Below, in pieces: positions 8,855 to 17,677 of a DNA stretch of 64,000 nt. A program made the position numbers and the translations under genes. Source of the stretch: an uncultured Oscillospiraceae bacterium (GTDB lineage Bacteria > Bacillota > Clostridia > Oscillospirales > Ruminococcaceae); contig CAKSWY010000001.1 of the NCBI GenBank assembly GCA_934513685.1, positions 62,001-126,000 on the forward strand, written 5' to 3'. Every line of letters starts with the position of its first letter. Within the stretch, counting starts at the first letter, position 1. The notes beneath the pieces are model-generated. The model saw only the letters and a program-made list of their open reading frames with translations. It was not told the origin of the DNA and did no database searches.

Positions 8855-9694
8855 ATGCGTACCATCAAAGCCGAGGAGATCACCCGGCGGGTGGCCACCC
8901 TGTGCATTGAGGCCAACACCTGCCTGCCCGCCGATGTGAAGGCGGCCCTGGAAAAAGCCCGGGAGGAAGAGCCGTGGCCTCTGGCCAAGCAGACGCTGGG
9001 CCTGCTGCGCAGCAACCTGGACGTGGCTGCCGCCAAGGAACTGCCCATCTGCCAGGACACCGGTATGGCCTGCGTGTTTGTGGAGCTGGGCCAGGACGTG
9101 CATGTGGAGGGCGACCTGGAGGCCGCCGTCAACGAGGGCGTGCGCCGCGGTTACGGCGACGGCTACCTGCGCAAGAGCGTGGTGGGCGACCCGCTGCGCC
9201 GGGTGAACACCGGCGACAACACCCCCGCCTTCCTCACCCTGCATCTGGTGCCCGGCGAGGGCTGCCGCATCACCGTGGCCCCCAAGGGCGCGGGCAGCGA
9301 GAACATGAGCCGCCTGGCCATGCTCAAGCCCGCCGACGGTGAACAGGGCGTGAAGGACTTTATTCTGGACACCGTGAAGTGGGCCGGCTCCAACCCCTGC
9401 CCGCCCATCGTGGTGGGCGTGGGCATCGGCGGCAGCTTTGACAAGTGCGCCGCGCTGGCCAAAAAGGCCCTGCTGCGCCCGCTGGATGTGCCCAACCCGG
9501 ACCCCTACTACGCCGCGCTGGAACAGGAGCTGCTGGAGAAGATCAACGAGCTGGGCATCGGCCCTCAGGGCTTCGGCGGCCACACCACCGCTCTGGGCCT
9601 TGCCATTGAGACCATGCCCACCCATGTGGCCTGCCTGCCCGTGGCCGTGAACATGAGCTGCCACGTCACCCGCCGCGCCAGCGCCGAACTGTGA
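8855..9694 (+). CDS. Class I fumarate hydratase, alpha subunit
   Basis: N-terminal (Fe-S) subunit of the oxygen-sensitive two-subunit fumarase, 279 residues. Cluster cysteines are expected in ICQDTGMACVF (about 67), NPCPP (about 186) and FDKCAAL (about 203). It hydrates fumarate to malate together with the next gene product. The class I tartrate/fumarate dehydratase family also includes L-tartrate dehydratase; the adjacent malic enzyme favours fumarase. Ribosome site AAAAGGAGG before ATG 8855. Use of the oxygen-labile enzyme fits an anaerobe. Confidence 0.92.
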   Translation: MRTIKAEEITRRVATLCIEANTCLPADVKAALEKAREEEPWPLAKQTLGLLRSNLDVAAAKELPICQDTGMACVFVELGQDVHVEGDLEAAVNEGVRRGYGDGYLRKSVVGDPLRRVNTGDNTPAFLTLHLVPGEGCRITVAPKGAGSENMSRLAMLKPADGEQGVKDFILDTVKWAGSNPCPPIVVGVGIGGSFDKCAALAKKALLRPLDVPNPDPYYAALEQELLEKINELGIGPQGFGGHTTALGLAIETMPTHVACLPVAVNMSCHVTRRASAEL

Positions 9695-9704
9695 GGTAAC
9701 TGCT

Positions 9705-10259
9705 ATGGAATACAAACTGACCACCCCCCTCACCAAAGAGGCGCTGGCCCCGCTGCGGGCGGGGGACACGGTACGGCTTTCCGGCGTGGTGTACACCGCC
9801 CGGGACGCCGCCCACAAACGTATGATGGAGCTGCTGGACGAAGGCAAGCCCCTGCCGTTCCCGGTGGAAGGGGCGGCTGTGTATTACGTCGGCCCCACGC
9901 CGGAGCGCCCGGGGCAGGTCATCGGTGCGGCCGGGCCCACCACCTCCGGCCGGATGGACGCCTATGCACCCCGCCTGCTGGACCTGGGCCTCGCGGCCAT
10001 GATCGGCAAGGGCGGCCGCAACGAGGCCGTGCAGAAGGCGGTTGTGCGCAACGGCGCGGTGTACCTGGCCGCGCTGGGCGGCGCAGGCGCGCTGATGGCC
10101 GGAAGCGTGGAGAGCCTGGAGATCATCGCCTGGGAGGACCTGGGCTGTGAAGCCGTGCGCCGCCTGGAAGTGGAGGATATGCCTCTGACCGTCATTCTGG
10201 ACAGTGTGGGCGGCAACCTGTACGAGAGCGGCCCTGCGGCCTATCTGGCCAGCCGGTGA
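9705..10259 (+). CDS. Class I fumarate hydratase, beta subunit
   Basis: C-terminal subunit of the Fe-S fumarase, 184 residues. It contains the beta-domain signature GPTTSGRMDAYAPRLLDLGL (about 70-89) and a GKGG loop (about 93) seen in substrate binding of this family. It starts 10 bp after the alpha subunit, which suggests coupled translation and equal amounts of the two subunits. A strong intrinsic terminator follows directly. Confidence 0.92.
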   Translation: MEYKLTTPLTKEALAPLRAGDTVRLSGVVYTARDAAHKRMMELLDEGKPLPFPVEGAAVYYVGPTPERPGQVIGAAGPTTSGRMDAYAPRLLDLGLAAMIGKGGRNEAVQKAVVRNGAVYLAALGGAGALMAGSVESLEIIAWEDLGCEAVRRLEVEDMPLTVILDSVGGNLYESGPAAYLASR

Positions 10260-10272
10260 ACCGATAAAATTG

Positions 10273-10308
10273 AAAAATTACTGGCAGGCAGCTGCCAGTA
10301 ATTTTTTT
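10273..10308 (+). terminator. Terminator of the malic enzyme-fumarase operon
   Basis: Stem AATTACTGGCAG paired with CTGCCAGTAATT around a 4-base loop, followed by seven T. Confidence 0.92.
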
Positions 10309-10403
10309 AAGCAGCTGCTTTCATAGGCCACGGCAGGAACGGCTGCGGAGCACACAAATTCCAGCGGTAAAATTGCGGCCCGGAGGCGAGGAGGATTGCA
10401 TAA

Positions 10404-12125
10404 ATGGAATGGCAGCACAGATTGAGCATGGGGAAAACCGCCCTGCTGCAAAGGGCGGAGCGCCATGAAAAACGTGTGCTGGCAGTCCTGTTTCTGGTTA
10501 TGCTTCTGATTGCGGTTTTGACGGTGGGCCGGCGCTCGTTCGGCTACGATACGCTGGGGGAACAGAAAATTCTGGACTCCAACATCAAGGCCTATGCGCA
10601 GACGCTTGCAGGGGAGGGGAGCGCATGGTATCAGAGCTTCCCGGAGGAGATTGAGGACATTCGCCAGTCGGTGGAAAAAGATCACGGGCAGGCGGCCCTG
10701 TACCTGTTCTGGCCGGTCAAGTACCTGCTGCGGAATCAGCCGCAGAACACGGTGAACGCCGCCTTTTATCTGTACGACCACCTGATTTTTTTGTACGCGC
10801 TGTATGCGCTGTATCGCCTGGTCAAGGGGATGACCGGCCAGATGGCGTTTGGGCTGGCGGCGGTGCTGCTGCTGTATTGCAATCCGCGCTTTTTCGCGGA
10901 AAGTTTCATCAACAACAAGGATGTAGTGCTGATGTCGCTGTGCCTGATTGTATTCTGGCAGGGGTGGCGTTTTATTAAGCAGGACGACTGGCTGAGCCCG
11001 GTGCTGTTCGGCTTTTTCGGCGCACTGGCCTTCAACCTTCGGCTGCTGGGCCTCGGGGCCTTCGGCGTGTGCGGGCTGGCCTATCTGACCGACCGGACGC
11101 TGAAACGGGCGTGGTCACGCCGGATGGTGCTGCGCGGCGCACTGGCGGTGGGGGCGCTGGCACTGTTTTATTATCTGCTGACCCCGGCCTCCTGGGCCAA
11201 CCCCCTTGCGTTTTTGCGGTATGTGTATGAGAACACGGTCCATTTTGACTCCTCTCGTTGGAACGGCCTGATTTTGTACCGGGGCGATTGGTTTAATCCG
11301 GAGAGAAGGCCCATTCCGTGGCACTACATTCCCTGGTGGATGATGATCACCACACCGCTGCTGATTCTGGTGCTGGCGTTTTTGTGCCCGGCGGCCATCG
11401 GGTGGAAAAGCCGGGCCGACCATGCAGCGCTTTTGAGCAGCGAGACGGTGTTTTGCTTCTGGATCGGGTTGTTCGGCCTGCTGCCGGTGGTGGCCAGCAT
11501 GGTGGGGCACTCCAACCTGTACAACGGCTGGCGGCATTTGTATTTTGTGTATGCATCGGTCATTGTGCTGGCCTCCGTCTCGCTGGCGTGGCTGTGGAAG
11601 CAGAAGCGGCGCTGGCTCAGAGGGCTTCTTGCGGCGGCCGTTGCGGTGAATCTGATCTATTATGCCGGATTTATCGCGGTGAACTACCCCAATGAATATG
11701 CCTATTTCAATGTGCTGGCCGGGCCGCACCCGGAAGAGAACTACGATGCGGATTACTGGCTGTTCTCCTGCCAGGAGGCGCTGGAAACCATTATGAAGCA
11801 GGACCCGCACGCGGCGGTGGCGGATATGACCCAGAGAAATTGTGTGGGCCTTTATTGGAATCAGGCCGCAGAACGGGTCGGCGGCGTGGCGGAGGACGCA
11901 AAGGATTACGATTGGAAGGCGCGGTTCCACGCCACCTATCTTCTCCAGAATACCTCGTACTGGAAGCTGGAAACCATGACGTACAGCGAGGATGACAATG
12001 CGGACGAGGTGACGGCATGGATCGCGGCCACGGCGAACTGGACCCCGCTGTTTGAAGTAAAGTGCGGCCGGACGGTGCTCTGGCGGGTGTACCGCAATCT
12101 GCTGTACATCGGGCCGCCCAGCTGA
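10404..12125 (+). CDS. Membrane glycosyltransferase, GT39/ArnT-like
   Basis: 573-residue polytopic membrane protein resembling dolichyl/polyprenyl-phosphate-sugar glycosyltransferases (GT-C fold). After an N-terminal membrane segment (about 27-45) there is an extracytoplasmic loop with acidic residues (YDTLGEQKILDSN, about 48-60), where GT-C enzymes place catalytic acids. About ten further membrane segments and a soluble C-terminal part (about 435-573) follow. Such enzymes move a sugar from a lipid carrier to an envelope acceptor; substrates are not readable. Start ATG 10404 has GAGGAGG upstream. It stands alone between a terminator and the T-box leader. Confidence 0.65.
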   Translation: MEWQHRLSMGKTALLQRAERHEKRVLAVLFLVMLLIAVLTVGRRSFGYDTLGEQKILDSNIKAYAQTLAGEGSAWYQSFPEEIEDIRQSVEKDHGQAALYLFWPVKYLLRNQPQNTVNAAFYLYDHLIFLYALYALYRLVKGMTGQMAFGLAAVLLLYCNPRFFAESFINNKDVVLMSLCLIVFWQGWRFIKQDDWLSPVLFGFFGALAFNLRLLGLGAFGVCGLAYLTDRTLKRAWSRRMVLRGALAVGALALFYYLLTPASWANPLAFLRYVYENTVHFDSSRWNGLILYRGDWFNPERRPIPWHYIPWWMMITTPLLILVLAFLCPAAIGWKSRADHAALLSSETVFCFWIGLFGLLPVVASMVGHSNLYNGWRHLYFVYASVIVLASVSLAWLWKQKRRWLRGLLAAAVAVNLIYYAGFIAVNYPNEYAYFNVLAGPHPEENYDADYWLFSCQEALETIMKQDPHAAVADMTQRNCVGLYWNQAAERVGGVAEDAKDYDWKARFHATYLLQNTSYWKLETMTYSEDDNADEVTAWIAATANWTPLFEVKCGRTVLWRVYRNLLYIGPPS

Positions 12126-12187
12126 TAAGCGGGGGGCTGCCAAAGTTTGTGAGAAATTCACCGCTTCAATTTGGTAAAGTTGCATAG

Positions 12188-12216
12188 TTGACAAACGGCC
12201 GAAACCGTGGTTTAAT
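12188..12216 (+). promoter_or_regulatory. Promoter of the T-box/trpXYZ transcript
   Basis: -35 TTGACA (12188-12193), 17-bp spacer, -10 TTTAAT (12211-12216). Confidence 0.8.
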
Positions 12217-12221
12217 AAGGC

Positions 12222-12515
12222 TACACCGATGAGGCGAAGATAAAACTGCACAGCGCACTTCCAGAGAGCCCGGAGGATGGAAACGGGCAGAGAGCGGGGC
12301 AGACAAATGGATCGCTGAGGGCAGGGGGAACGCGCCGGAAGTTCATTCCGCGTTATTATCCGCTGACGGGCACTCCCGTTACAGAGTAGGAAGCGTGTTG
12401 GCGCTTCGAGAGGTGGCTGTGGCCGGAAGGCCCGGCAAGCAAGGTGGCACCGCAGGTGTTTTGAAACGATTCAAAGCCTGTCCTTGTACGAGTTCAGTAC
12501 GAGGGCAGGCTTTTT
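12222..12515 (+). promoter_or_regulatory. T-box riboswitch, predicted tRNA-Trp-responsive
   Basis: A T-box leader that reads tRNA charging and controls termination ahead of trpXYZ. The antiterminator core AGGTGGCACCGC is at 12442-12453. The Stem I region holds the AGAGAG element (12264-12269) and a candidate specifier codon TGG (Trp) at 12308-12310, followed by the usual purine. The tRNA-binding bulge reads TGGC, complementary to GCCA; bacterial tRNA-Trp has discriminator G, so this is independent support for Trp. A long terminator stem (AAAGCCTGTCCTTGTAC/GTACGAGGGCAGGCTTT, 12473-12513) ends in T's. Stem I was not fully folded. Confidence 0.9.
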
Positions 12516-12558
12516 GTATTTCCCTCGTGGCGGCGCGGCTGCCGAAAGGAGGAACCTC

Positions 12559-12624
12559 ATGATGCAACAACCCGAACACAACGCTTGTGTACGTTCCCTT
12601 CGCCGATGGCGATGGCAGGCATAA
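12559..12624 (+). CDS. 21-codon ORF with two Trp codons (candidate leader peptide)
   Basis: ATG-ATG start at 12559 with a near-ideal ribosome site (AAAGGAGG, 6-base spacing) directly after the T-box terminator and 78 bp before trpX. The peptide ends in RRWRWQA, so two Trp codons lie five and seven codons from the stop (TAA 12622-12624). After the Trp codons, GGCAG (12614-12618) can pair with CTGCC (12636-12640), which competes with the palindrome GCCCCGGCCGGGGC (12638-12651). This layout looks like a ribosome-stalling leader, but no T-run follows the palindrome, so any effect may be on translation. Translation itself is inferred. Confidence 0.5.
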   Translation: MMQQPEHNACVRSLRRWRWQA

Positions 12625-12702
12625 ACCAGTGCCCGCTGCCCCGGCCGGGGCGAACCGTCAAACCGCGAACAACAACACAAACTGAATTGTGAGGATATTA
12701 CC

Positions 12703-13725
12703 ATGAAAAAGATGAACAAGATGATCGCCGCTTCTCTCGCCGCTGTGATGAGCCTGTCTCTGGCCGCCTGCGGTTCTTCCGCTTCTTCTTCCGCCGCCGC
12801 TTCCAGCGAGGCAGCTTCCGGCGCGGCCGAGGGCAAAACCTACCGGGTGGCCATTGTGCAGCAGCTGGACCACGCCAGCCTGAACGAGATCCGCAAGGCC
12901 GCCGAGGCCGAGCTGGACGCCAAGGCCGCCGAGCTGGGCGTGACCATTGAGTACACCGAGTTCAACGGCCAGAACGATGCCACCACCCTGAACCAGATCG
13001 GCAGCCAGGTGGTGAGCGACGGCTACGACGCGGTGATGCCCATTGCCACGCTGGCCGCCCAGTGTATGCAGAACGCCACCGAGGGCACCGACATCCCCGT
13101 GGTGTATGCCGCTGTTTCGGACCCGGAGACCGCCGGCCTCACCGCCGAGAACGTGACCGGCACCTCCGATGCCCTGAACACCGACTTCATCCTGGACATG
13201 ATGTTCGCCCAGAACCCGGACATTCAGACCGTTGGCCTGCTGTACAGCCTGTCGGAGGACAACAGCAAGCAGCCCATTGAGGATGCCAAGGCCTATTTGG
13301 ACGCCAAGGGCGTGAAGTACGTGGAAGGCACCGGCAACACCACCGATGAGATCGTGGCCGCCACCAACAACATGCTGGACCAGGTGGACGCCATTTTCAC
13401 CCCCACCGACAACCGGGTCATGGACGCGGAGCTGACCATCGCGGAGAGCCTGATTGAGGCGGGCGTGCCCCACTACACCGGCGCAGACTCCTTTGTGCGC
13501 AACGGCGCCTTTGCCACCTGCGGCGTGAACTACACCGAGCTGGGCGCTTACACCGCCGACATGGTCGTGGATGCCATGGCCAACGGCAACCTGCCTGCCT
13601 TCCATGTGATGGACGGCGGCATCATCACCGTCAACACCGAGACCGCCGAGGGCCTGGGCGCCGATTGCAGCGTGTTCAAGACCATGGCCGGTGAGGTTGT
13701 GGAAGTGACCACCACCGAGGACTAA
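12703..13725 (+). CDS. trpX: Tryptophan ABC transporter, substrate-binding lipoprotein
   Basis: Membrane-anchored periplasm-side binding protein, 340 residues, of the ABC_sub_bind family (PF04392). Signal peptide with lipobox LAAC (about residues 19-22), then a Ser/Ala-rich linker. The mature domain opens YRVAIVQQLDHASLNEIRKA, as in TrpX. Predicted to capture tryptophan (or a precursor) for TrpYZ. Assignment to Trp rests on the TrpXYZ gene order and on the Trp T-box upstream, not on binding residues. Ribosome site GTGAGG before ATG 12703. Confidence 0.85.
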   Translation: MKKMNKMIAASLAAVMSLSLAACGSSASSSAAASSEAASGAAEGKTYRVAIVQQLDHASLNEIRKAAEAELDAKAAELGVTIEYTEFNGQNDATTLNQIGSQVVSDGYDAVMPIATLAAQCMQNATEGTDIPVVYAAVSDPETAGLTAENVTGTSDALNTDFILDMMFAQNPDIQTVGLLYSLSEDNSKQPIEDAKAYLDAKGVKYVEGTGNTTDEIVAATNNMLDQVDAIFTPTDNRVMDAELTIAESLIEAGVPHYTGADSFVRNGAFATCGVNYTELGAYTADMVVDAMANGNLPAFHVMDGGIITVNTETAEGLGADCSVFKTMAGEVVEVTTTED

Positions 13726-13815
13726 GCCGACAGCAGCATCGTTTGAACGCAATCCCGGGGATCGGGGCGGCCGGGCCGCCCTGGTCCCTTTGCGGATTTC
13801 AGAAGGGAGACACCC

Positions 13816-14748
13816 ATGACGTCCTTTTTCACCCTGGCCATTGTGCAAAGCGCCCTGGAAGTGGGCTTTATCTATGCGCTGGTGGCCATGGCGCTGTTCC
13901 TCAGCTACAGCGTGCTGAACATCGCCGACCTTTCCACCGACAACTGCTTCATCTTGGGCTGCGCGGTGGGCTCTACCGTGGCCCTGGCAGGACACCCGTT
14001 CCTGGGCTTGTTTGCCGCCATGGCGGCGGGCGTGTGCTCCGGCTTTGTCACCGCCTTTCTGCAGACCCGCCTTGGGGTGGAGAGCATTCTGGCCGGCATC
14101 ATCGTGAACACCGGCCTGTACACCATCAACCTGATGGCCATGGGCTTCACCAGCAACCTGAATCTGTTCAAGTGCACCACCATCTTCACCCTGGCCAGGG
14201 ACGTGCTGGAGCCGGTGATCGGCAGCTGGTACAAGCTGGCGGTGGCGGTGTTCATCACCCTGATCGCGGCGCTGGCGCTGCGGCTGTTCCTCACCACCCG
14301 GCTGGGCCTGTCCATCCGGGCCACCGGCGACAACGCTGACATGGTGCGGGCTTCTTCCATCAACCCGGCCTTTACCATCACGGTAGGCCTGTGCGTCAGC
14401 GGCTCGCTGACGGCGCTTTCCGGCGCAGTGCTGGGCCAGTATCAGAAATCCTGCGACATCAACCTGGGGCAGGGCATGGTGACCATCGCCCTGGCCAGCC
14501 TGATCATCGGCGAAACGCTGGTGGGCCGCCAGAAGATCAGCCACCGGCTGTTCGCGTCCATTCTGGGCAGCGTGATCTATCGGTTCGTGGTGGCCATTGC
14601 CCTGCGCATGAATGTGCCGGCCGAATGCCTGAAGCTGGTCAGCGCCATCATTGTGGCGGTGGCCATCTCCAGCCCGCAGGTGAAGGTGCTCATCGGCCGC
14701 TCCCGCCGCAAGGCCGCGGCCCGGGCCGCAAAAAAGGAGGGCGTGTAA
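13816..14748 (+). CDS. trpY: Tryptophan ABC transporter, permease
   Basis: 310-residue integral membrane permease of the branched-chain/sugar (BPD_transp_2) type, with about eight to nine hydrophobic segments. Segments such as ALFLSYSVLNIADLSTDN (about 26-43) and GLGLSIRATGDNADMVRA-like cytoplasmic loops are typical of this permease class. It forms the membrane channel with TrpX and TrpZ. ATG 13816 is preceded by AGAAGGGAG. The gene ends one base before trpZ, so translation is probably coupled. Confidence 0.85.
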   Translation: MTSFFTLAIVQSALEVGFIYALVAMALFLSYSVLNIADLSTDNCFILGCAVGSTVALAGHPFLGLFAAMAAGVCSGFVTAFLQTRLGVESILAGIIVNTGLYTINLMAMGFTSNLNLFKCTTIFTLARDVLEPVIGSWYKLAVAVFITLIAALALRLFLTTRLGLSIRATGDNADMVRASSINPAFTITVGLCVSGSLTALSGAVLGQYQKSCDINLGQGMVTIALASLIIGETLVGRQKISHRLFASILGSVIYRFVVAIALRMNVPAECLKLVSAIIVAVAISSPQVKVLIGRSRRKAAARAAKKEGV

Positions 14749-14749
14749 A

Positions 14750-15562
14750 ATGCTGAAGCTGAATCATGTGAGCATGACCTTCAATCCAGGTACCGTCAAC
14801 GAAAAGAAGGCCCTGAACGACCTGAGCCTTCATTTGGCCCCCGGTGATTTTGCCACCATTGTTGGTTCCAACGGCGCGGGCAAATCCACCCTGTTCGGGG
14901 CCATTGCAGGCAGCTTCTGGCCGGACACCGGCAGCGTTGTGCTGGACGGGCAGGACATTACCTTTCTGCCGGCCCATGTGCGCAGCAAGCAGATCGGCCA
15001 TCTGTTTCAGGACCCCATGCGGGGAACCGCGCCCCACATGACCATTGAGGAAAACCTGGCCCTGGCGTACCTGCGCACCGAGAAGTCGAAAAGTTCGTTT
15101 TTCAGCCGGGTGAACAAAAAGGATAAGGAGCTGTTCCGGGAGCATCTGGCCCTGCTGGGCATGGGCCTGGAGGACCGGATGAGCCAGCCGGTGGGTCTGC
15201 TTTCCGGCGGCCAGCGCCAGGCGCTGACCCTGCTGATGGCCACGCTGGTCACCCCAAAGCTGCTTTTGCTGGACGAGCACACCGCCGCGCTGGACCCAGC
15301 CACGGCCGAGAAGGTGCTGGCGCTGACGAAGGACATTGTGGCCCAGCGGCACATCACCTGCCTGATGATCACCCACAATATGCACAGCGCCCTGGAGTTG
15401 GGCAACCGCACCCTGATGATGAACGCCGGGCAGATCGTGCTGGATGTGCAGGGCGAAGAGCGTGCCCACATGACGGTGGACGACCTGCTGGCCCGGTTTG
15501 CGGCCGGGGCCGGCCAGGCGCTGGACAACGACCGCATTCTGCTGAGCAGCGAGGCCCGGTAA
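14750..15562 (+). CDS. trpZ: Tryptophan ABC transporter, ATP-binding protein
   Basis: 270-residue ABC ATPase that powers the TrpXY importer on the cytoplasmic face. Walker A GSNGAGKST (about 39-47), ABC signature LSGGQRQAL (about 149-157), Walker B LLLLDEHTAALDP (about 169-181) and the switch His in MITHNMH are all present. It is the last gene of the T-box-controlled operon; the next promoter lies 40 bp further on. Confidence 0.88.
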   Translation: MLKLNHVSMTFNPGTVNEKKALNDLSLHLAPGDFATIVGSNGAGKSTLFGAIAGSFWPDTGSVVLDGQDITFLPAHVRSKQIGHLFQDPMRGTAPHMTIEENLALAYLRTEKSKSSFFSRVNKKDKELFREHLALLGMGLEDRMSQPVGLLSGGQRQALTLLMATLVTPKLLLLDEHTAALDPATAEKVLALTKDIVAQRHITCLMITHNMHSALELGNRTLMMNAGQIVLDVQGEERAHMTVDDLLARFAAGAGQALDNDRILLSSEAR

Positions 15563-15600
15563 AACCGGCAAAAAAACGCGGGAAGCCCCCGGGGCAAACC

Positions 15601-15629
15601 TTGCCAGCGGGGGGCAAAGCCGCTATAAT
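15601..15629 (+). promoter_or_regulatory. Promoter of aspS
   Basis: -35 TTGCCA (15601-15606), 17-bp spacer, -10 TATAAT (15624-15629). The leader is ~140 nt and shows no T-box core. Confidence 0.8.
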
Positions 15630-15771
15630 AAAAGAAGCATGGCCTCGCTGCGTGCGGGGCCATCTTTTCTGCGCTCGGGCTGGGCAGCCGCCTTGGCCGG
15701 GCCGGAAATCCTGCTGGAATACGGGCGGCCGCACTGCGGCCTTTGCCCTTTGAGAGAGGAAGGTTACAAGA

Positions 15772-17571
15772 TTGGAAACCATGGGAAATCTGCGCCGCAC
15801 CCGCTATTGCGGTGAGGTGCGCCTGCCCGATGCCGGGCAGGAGATGGTGGTGGCCGGCTCCATCGCCAAGTGCCGCGACAAGGGCGGCATCATCTTTGCC
15901 GACCTGCGGGACACCACCGGCATTCTGCAGCTGGTGTTTGACGACGGCACCGACCGGGACGTGTTTGCCAAGGCCCAGAGCCTGCGCAGCGAATATGTGG
16001 TGATCGCCAAGGGCCTGCTGCGTGAGCGGGACGCCAAGACCACCAAGATCGCCACCGGCGATGTGGAGCTGTATGTGAGCGAGCTGCGGGTGCTGAGCGA
16101 GGCCGAGACCACGCCCTTTGAGATCCGCGACGAAGTGAGCGTGAAGGACGAACTGCGCCTGAAGTACCGCTACCTGGATCTGCGCCGGGAGAGCATGCAT
16201 CAGCCCCTGATGGTGCGCAGCCGCATCTGCCAGATTGTGCGCAACTACTTCTGCGACCATCACTTCACCGAGATCGAGACCCCCATCCTGATGAAGTCCA
16301 CCCCCGAGGGCGCCCGCGACTATCTGGTGCCCAGCCGTGTGCAGCCCGGCCGTTTTTACGCCCTGCCCCAGAGCCCTCAGCTGTACAAGCAGCTGCTGAT
16401 GCTCTCCGGCTTTGACCGGTACTTCCAGATCGCCCGCTGCTTCCGCGATGAGGACCTGCGCGCCGACCGTCAGCCCGAGTTCACCCAGATCGACCTGGAA
16501 ATGAGCTTTGTGGACGACAACGACATCATGACCCTGAACGAGGGCCTGATCAAGACCCTGTGGAAAGAGATCCTGAACGTGGACGTGGCCACCCCCTTCC
16601 AGCGGATGCCCTGGGACGAGGCCATGAACCGCTTCGGCAGCGATAAGCCCGACACCCGCTTCGGCCTGGAGATCCTGGACGTGAGCGAGGCCGTGCGCGG
16701 CACCGAGTTCGTGCCCTTCAAGGCTGCCCTGGAGGCCGGCGGCACCGTGCGCTGCATCAACTGCAAGGGCATGGCCGACAAGCTGACCCGCAAGAACATC
16801 GACAAGCTGGCCGCCGATGCCAAGACCTACGGCATCAAGGGCCTGGCTTACACCCGCCTGACCGCCGAAAACGAGACTTCCAGTTTTGAGAAGTTCCTCA
16901 CCGAGGAGGAGAAGGCTGCCCTGCGCGCCGCCGCCGGGCTGGAAACCGGCGACGTGCTGCTGGTTGCCGCCGACGCCAACTGGGTGAAGGCCTGCACTGC
17001 GCTGGGCCAGATCCGCCTGCTGGTGGCCAAGAAGTATGACCTGATCGACCAGAGCAAGTTCAACTTCCTGTGGGTCACCGACTTCCCGCTGTTCGAGTAC
17101 AGCGAGGAGGAGGGCCGCTGGATGGCCATGCACCATCCGTTCACCCTGCCCCGTGCCGACTGCATCGACAAGGTGGAATCCGATCCGGGCGCCTGCTACG
17201 CCGTGGCCTACGACATCGTGCTGAACGGTGTGGAGATGGGCGGCGGCTCCATGCGCATCAACGACCCCGCCCTGCAGCAGCATATGTTCAAGGCGCTGGG
17301 CTTTACCGAAGAGCGTGCCCGCACCTGCTTCGGCTTCCTGATGGATGCCTACCGCTACGGTGCACCCCCGCACGGCGGCATGGCCTACGGCCTGGACCGT
17401 ATGGTCATGCTGATGCTGGGCCGCGACTCCATCCGCGACGTGATCGCCTTCCCCAAGGTGCAGAACGCCGGTGAGGTGATGAGCGGCTGCCCCGATGTGG
17501 TGGACCCCAAGCAGCTGGAGGACCTGCACATTCTGTGTGAGCTGCCTGCTGCCCCCAAGAGCGCCGAATAA
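15772..17571 (+). CDS. aspS: Aspartyl-tRNA synthetase
   Basis: Charges tRNA-Asp; class II synthetase of 599 residues. N-terminal OB-fold anticodon-binding domain (about 10-110), then the catalytic core with motif 2 FRDEDLRADRQPEFTQID (about 223-240), the bacterial GAD insertion (about 300-420), and motif 3 GLDRMVMLMLGRDSIRDVIAF (split around 541-561). The TTG at 15772 is preferred to the ATG nine bases later because AGGAAGG (15757-15763) lies eight bases from the TTG. Whether it is discriminating or also charges tRNA-Asn cannot be settled here. Confidence 0.95.
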   Translation: METMGNLRRTRYCGEVRLPDAGQEMVVAGSIAKCRDKGGIIFADLRDTTGILQLVFDDGTDRDVFAKAQSLRSEYVVIAKGLLRERDAKTTKIATGDVELYVSELRVLSEAETTPFEIRDEVSVKDELRLKYRYLDLRRESMHQPLMVRSRICQIVRNYFCDHHFTEIETPILMKSTPEGARDYLVPSRVQPGRFYALPQSPQLYKQLLMLSGFDRYFQIARCFRDEDLRADRQPEFTQIDLEMSFVDDNDIMTLNEGLIKTLWKEILNVDVATPFQRMPWDEAMNRFGSDKPDTRFGLEILDVSEAVRGTEFVPFKAALEAGGTVRCINCKGMADKLTRKNIDKLAADAKTYGIKGLAYTRLTAENETSSFEKFLTEEEKAALRAAAGLETGDVLLVAADANWVKACTALGQIRLLVAKKYDLIDQSKFNFLWVTDFPLFEYSEEEGRWMAMHHPFTLPRADCIDKVESDPGACYAVAYDIVLNGVEMGGGSMRINDPALQQHMFKALGFTEERARTCFGFLMDAYRYGAPPHGGMAYGLDRMVMLMLGRDSIRDVIAFPKVQNAGEVMSGCPDVVDPKQLEDLHILCELPAAPKSAE

Positions 17572-17593
17572 GCGCCGTATATCTGAATAAAAG

Positions 17594-17635
17594 CAGCGCC
17601 GCTGCCCTTGATGTGATGGGCGGCGGCGCTGTTTT
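17594..17635. terminator. Bidirectional terminator between aspS and dinB
   Basis: CAGCGCCGCTGCCC pairs with GGGCGGCGGCGCTG, with T-rich sequence on both strands. It separates convergent genes. Confidence 0.85.
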
Positions 17636-17677
17636 GCGTGCGGCGTTTATGCAGTTTGCGCTGTGTTAAGGCGGGCT

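Noticed and set aside
12658..14544. Long minus-strand open frame (628 codons) opposite trpXY
   Set aside because: Typical shadow frame of GC-rich coding DNA; the plus strand has clear TrpX and TrpY.
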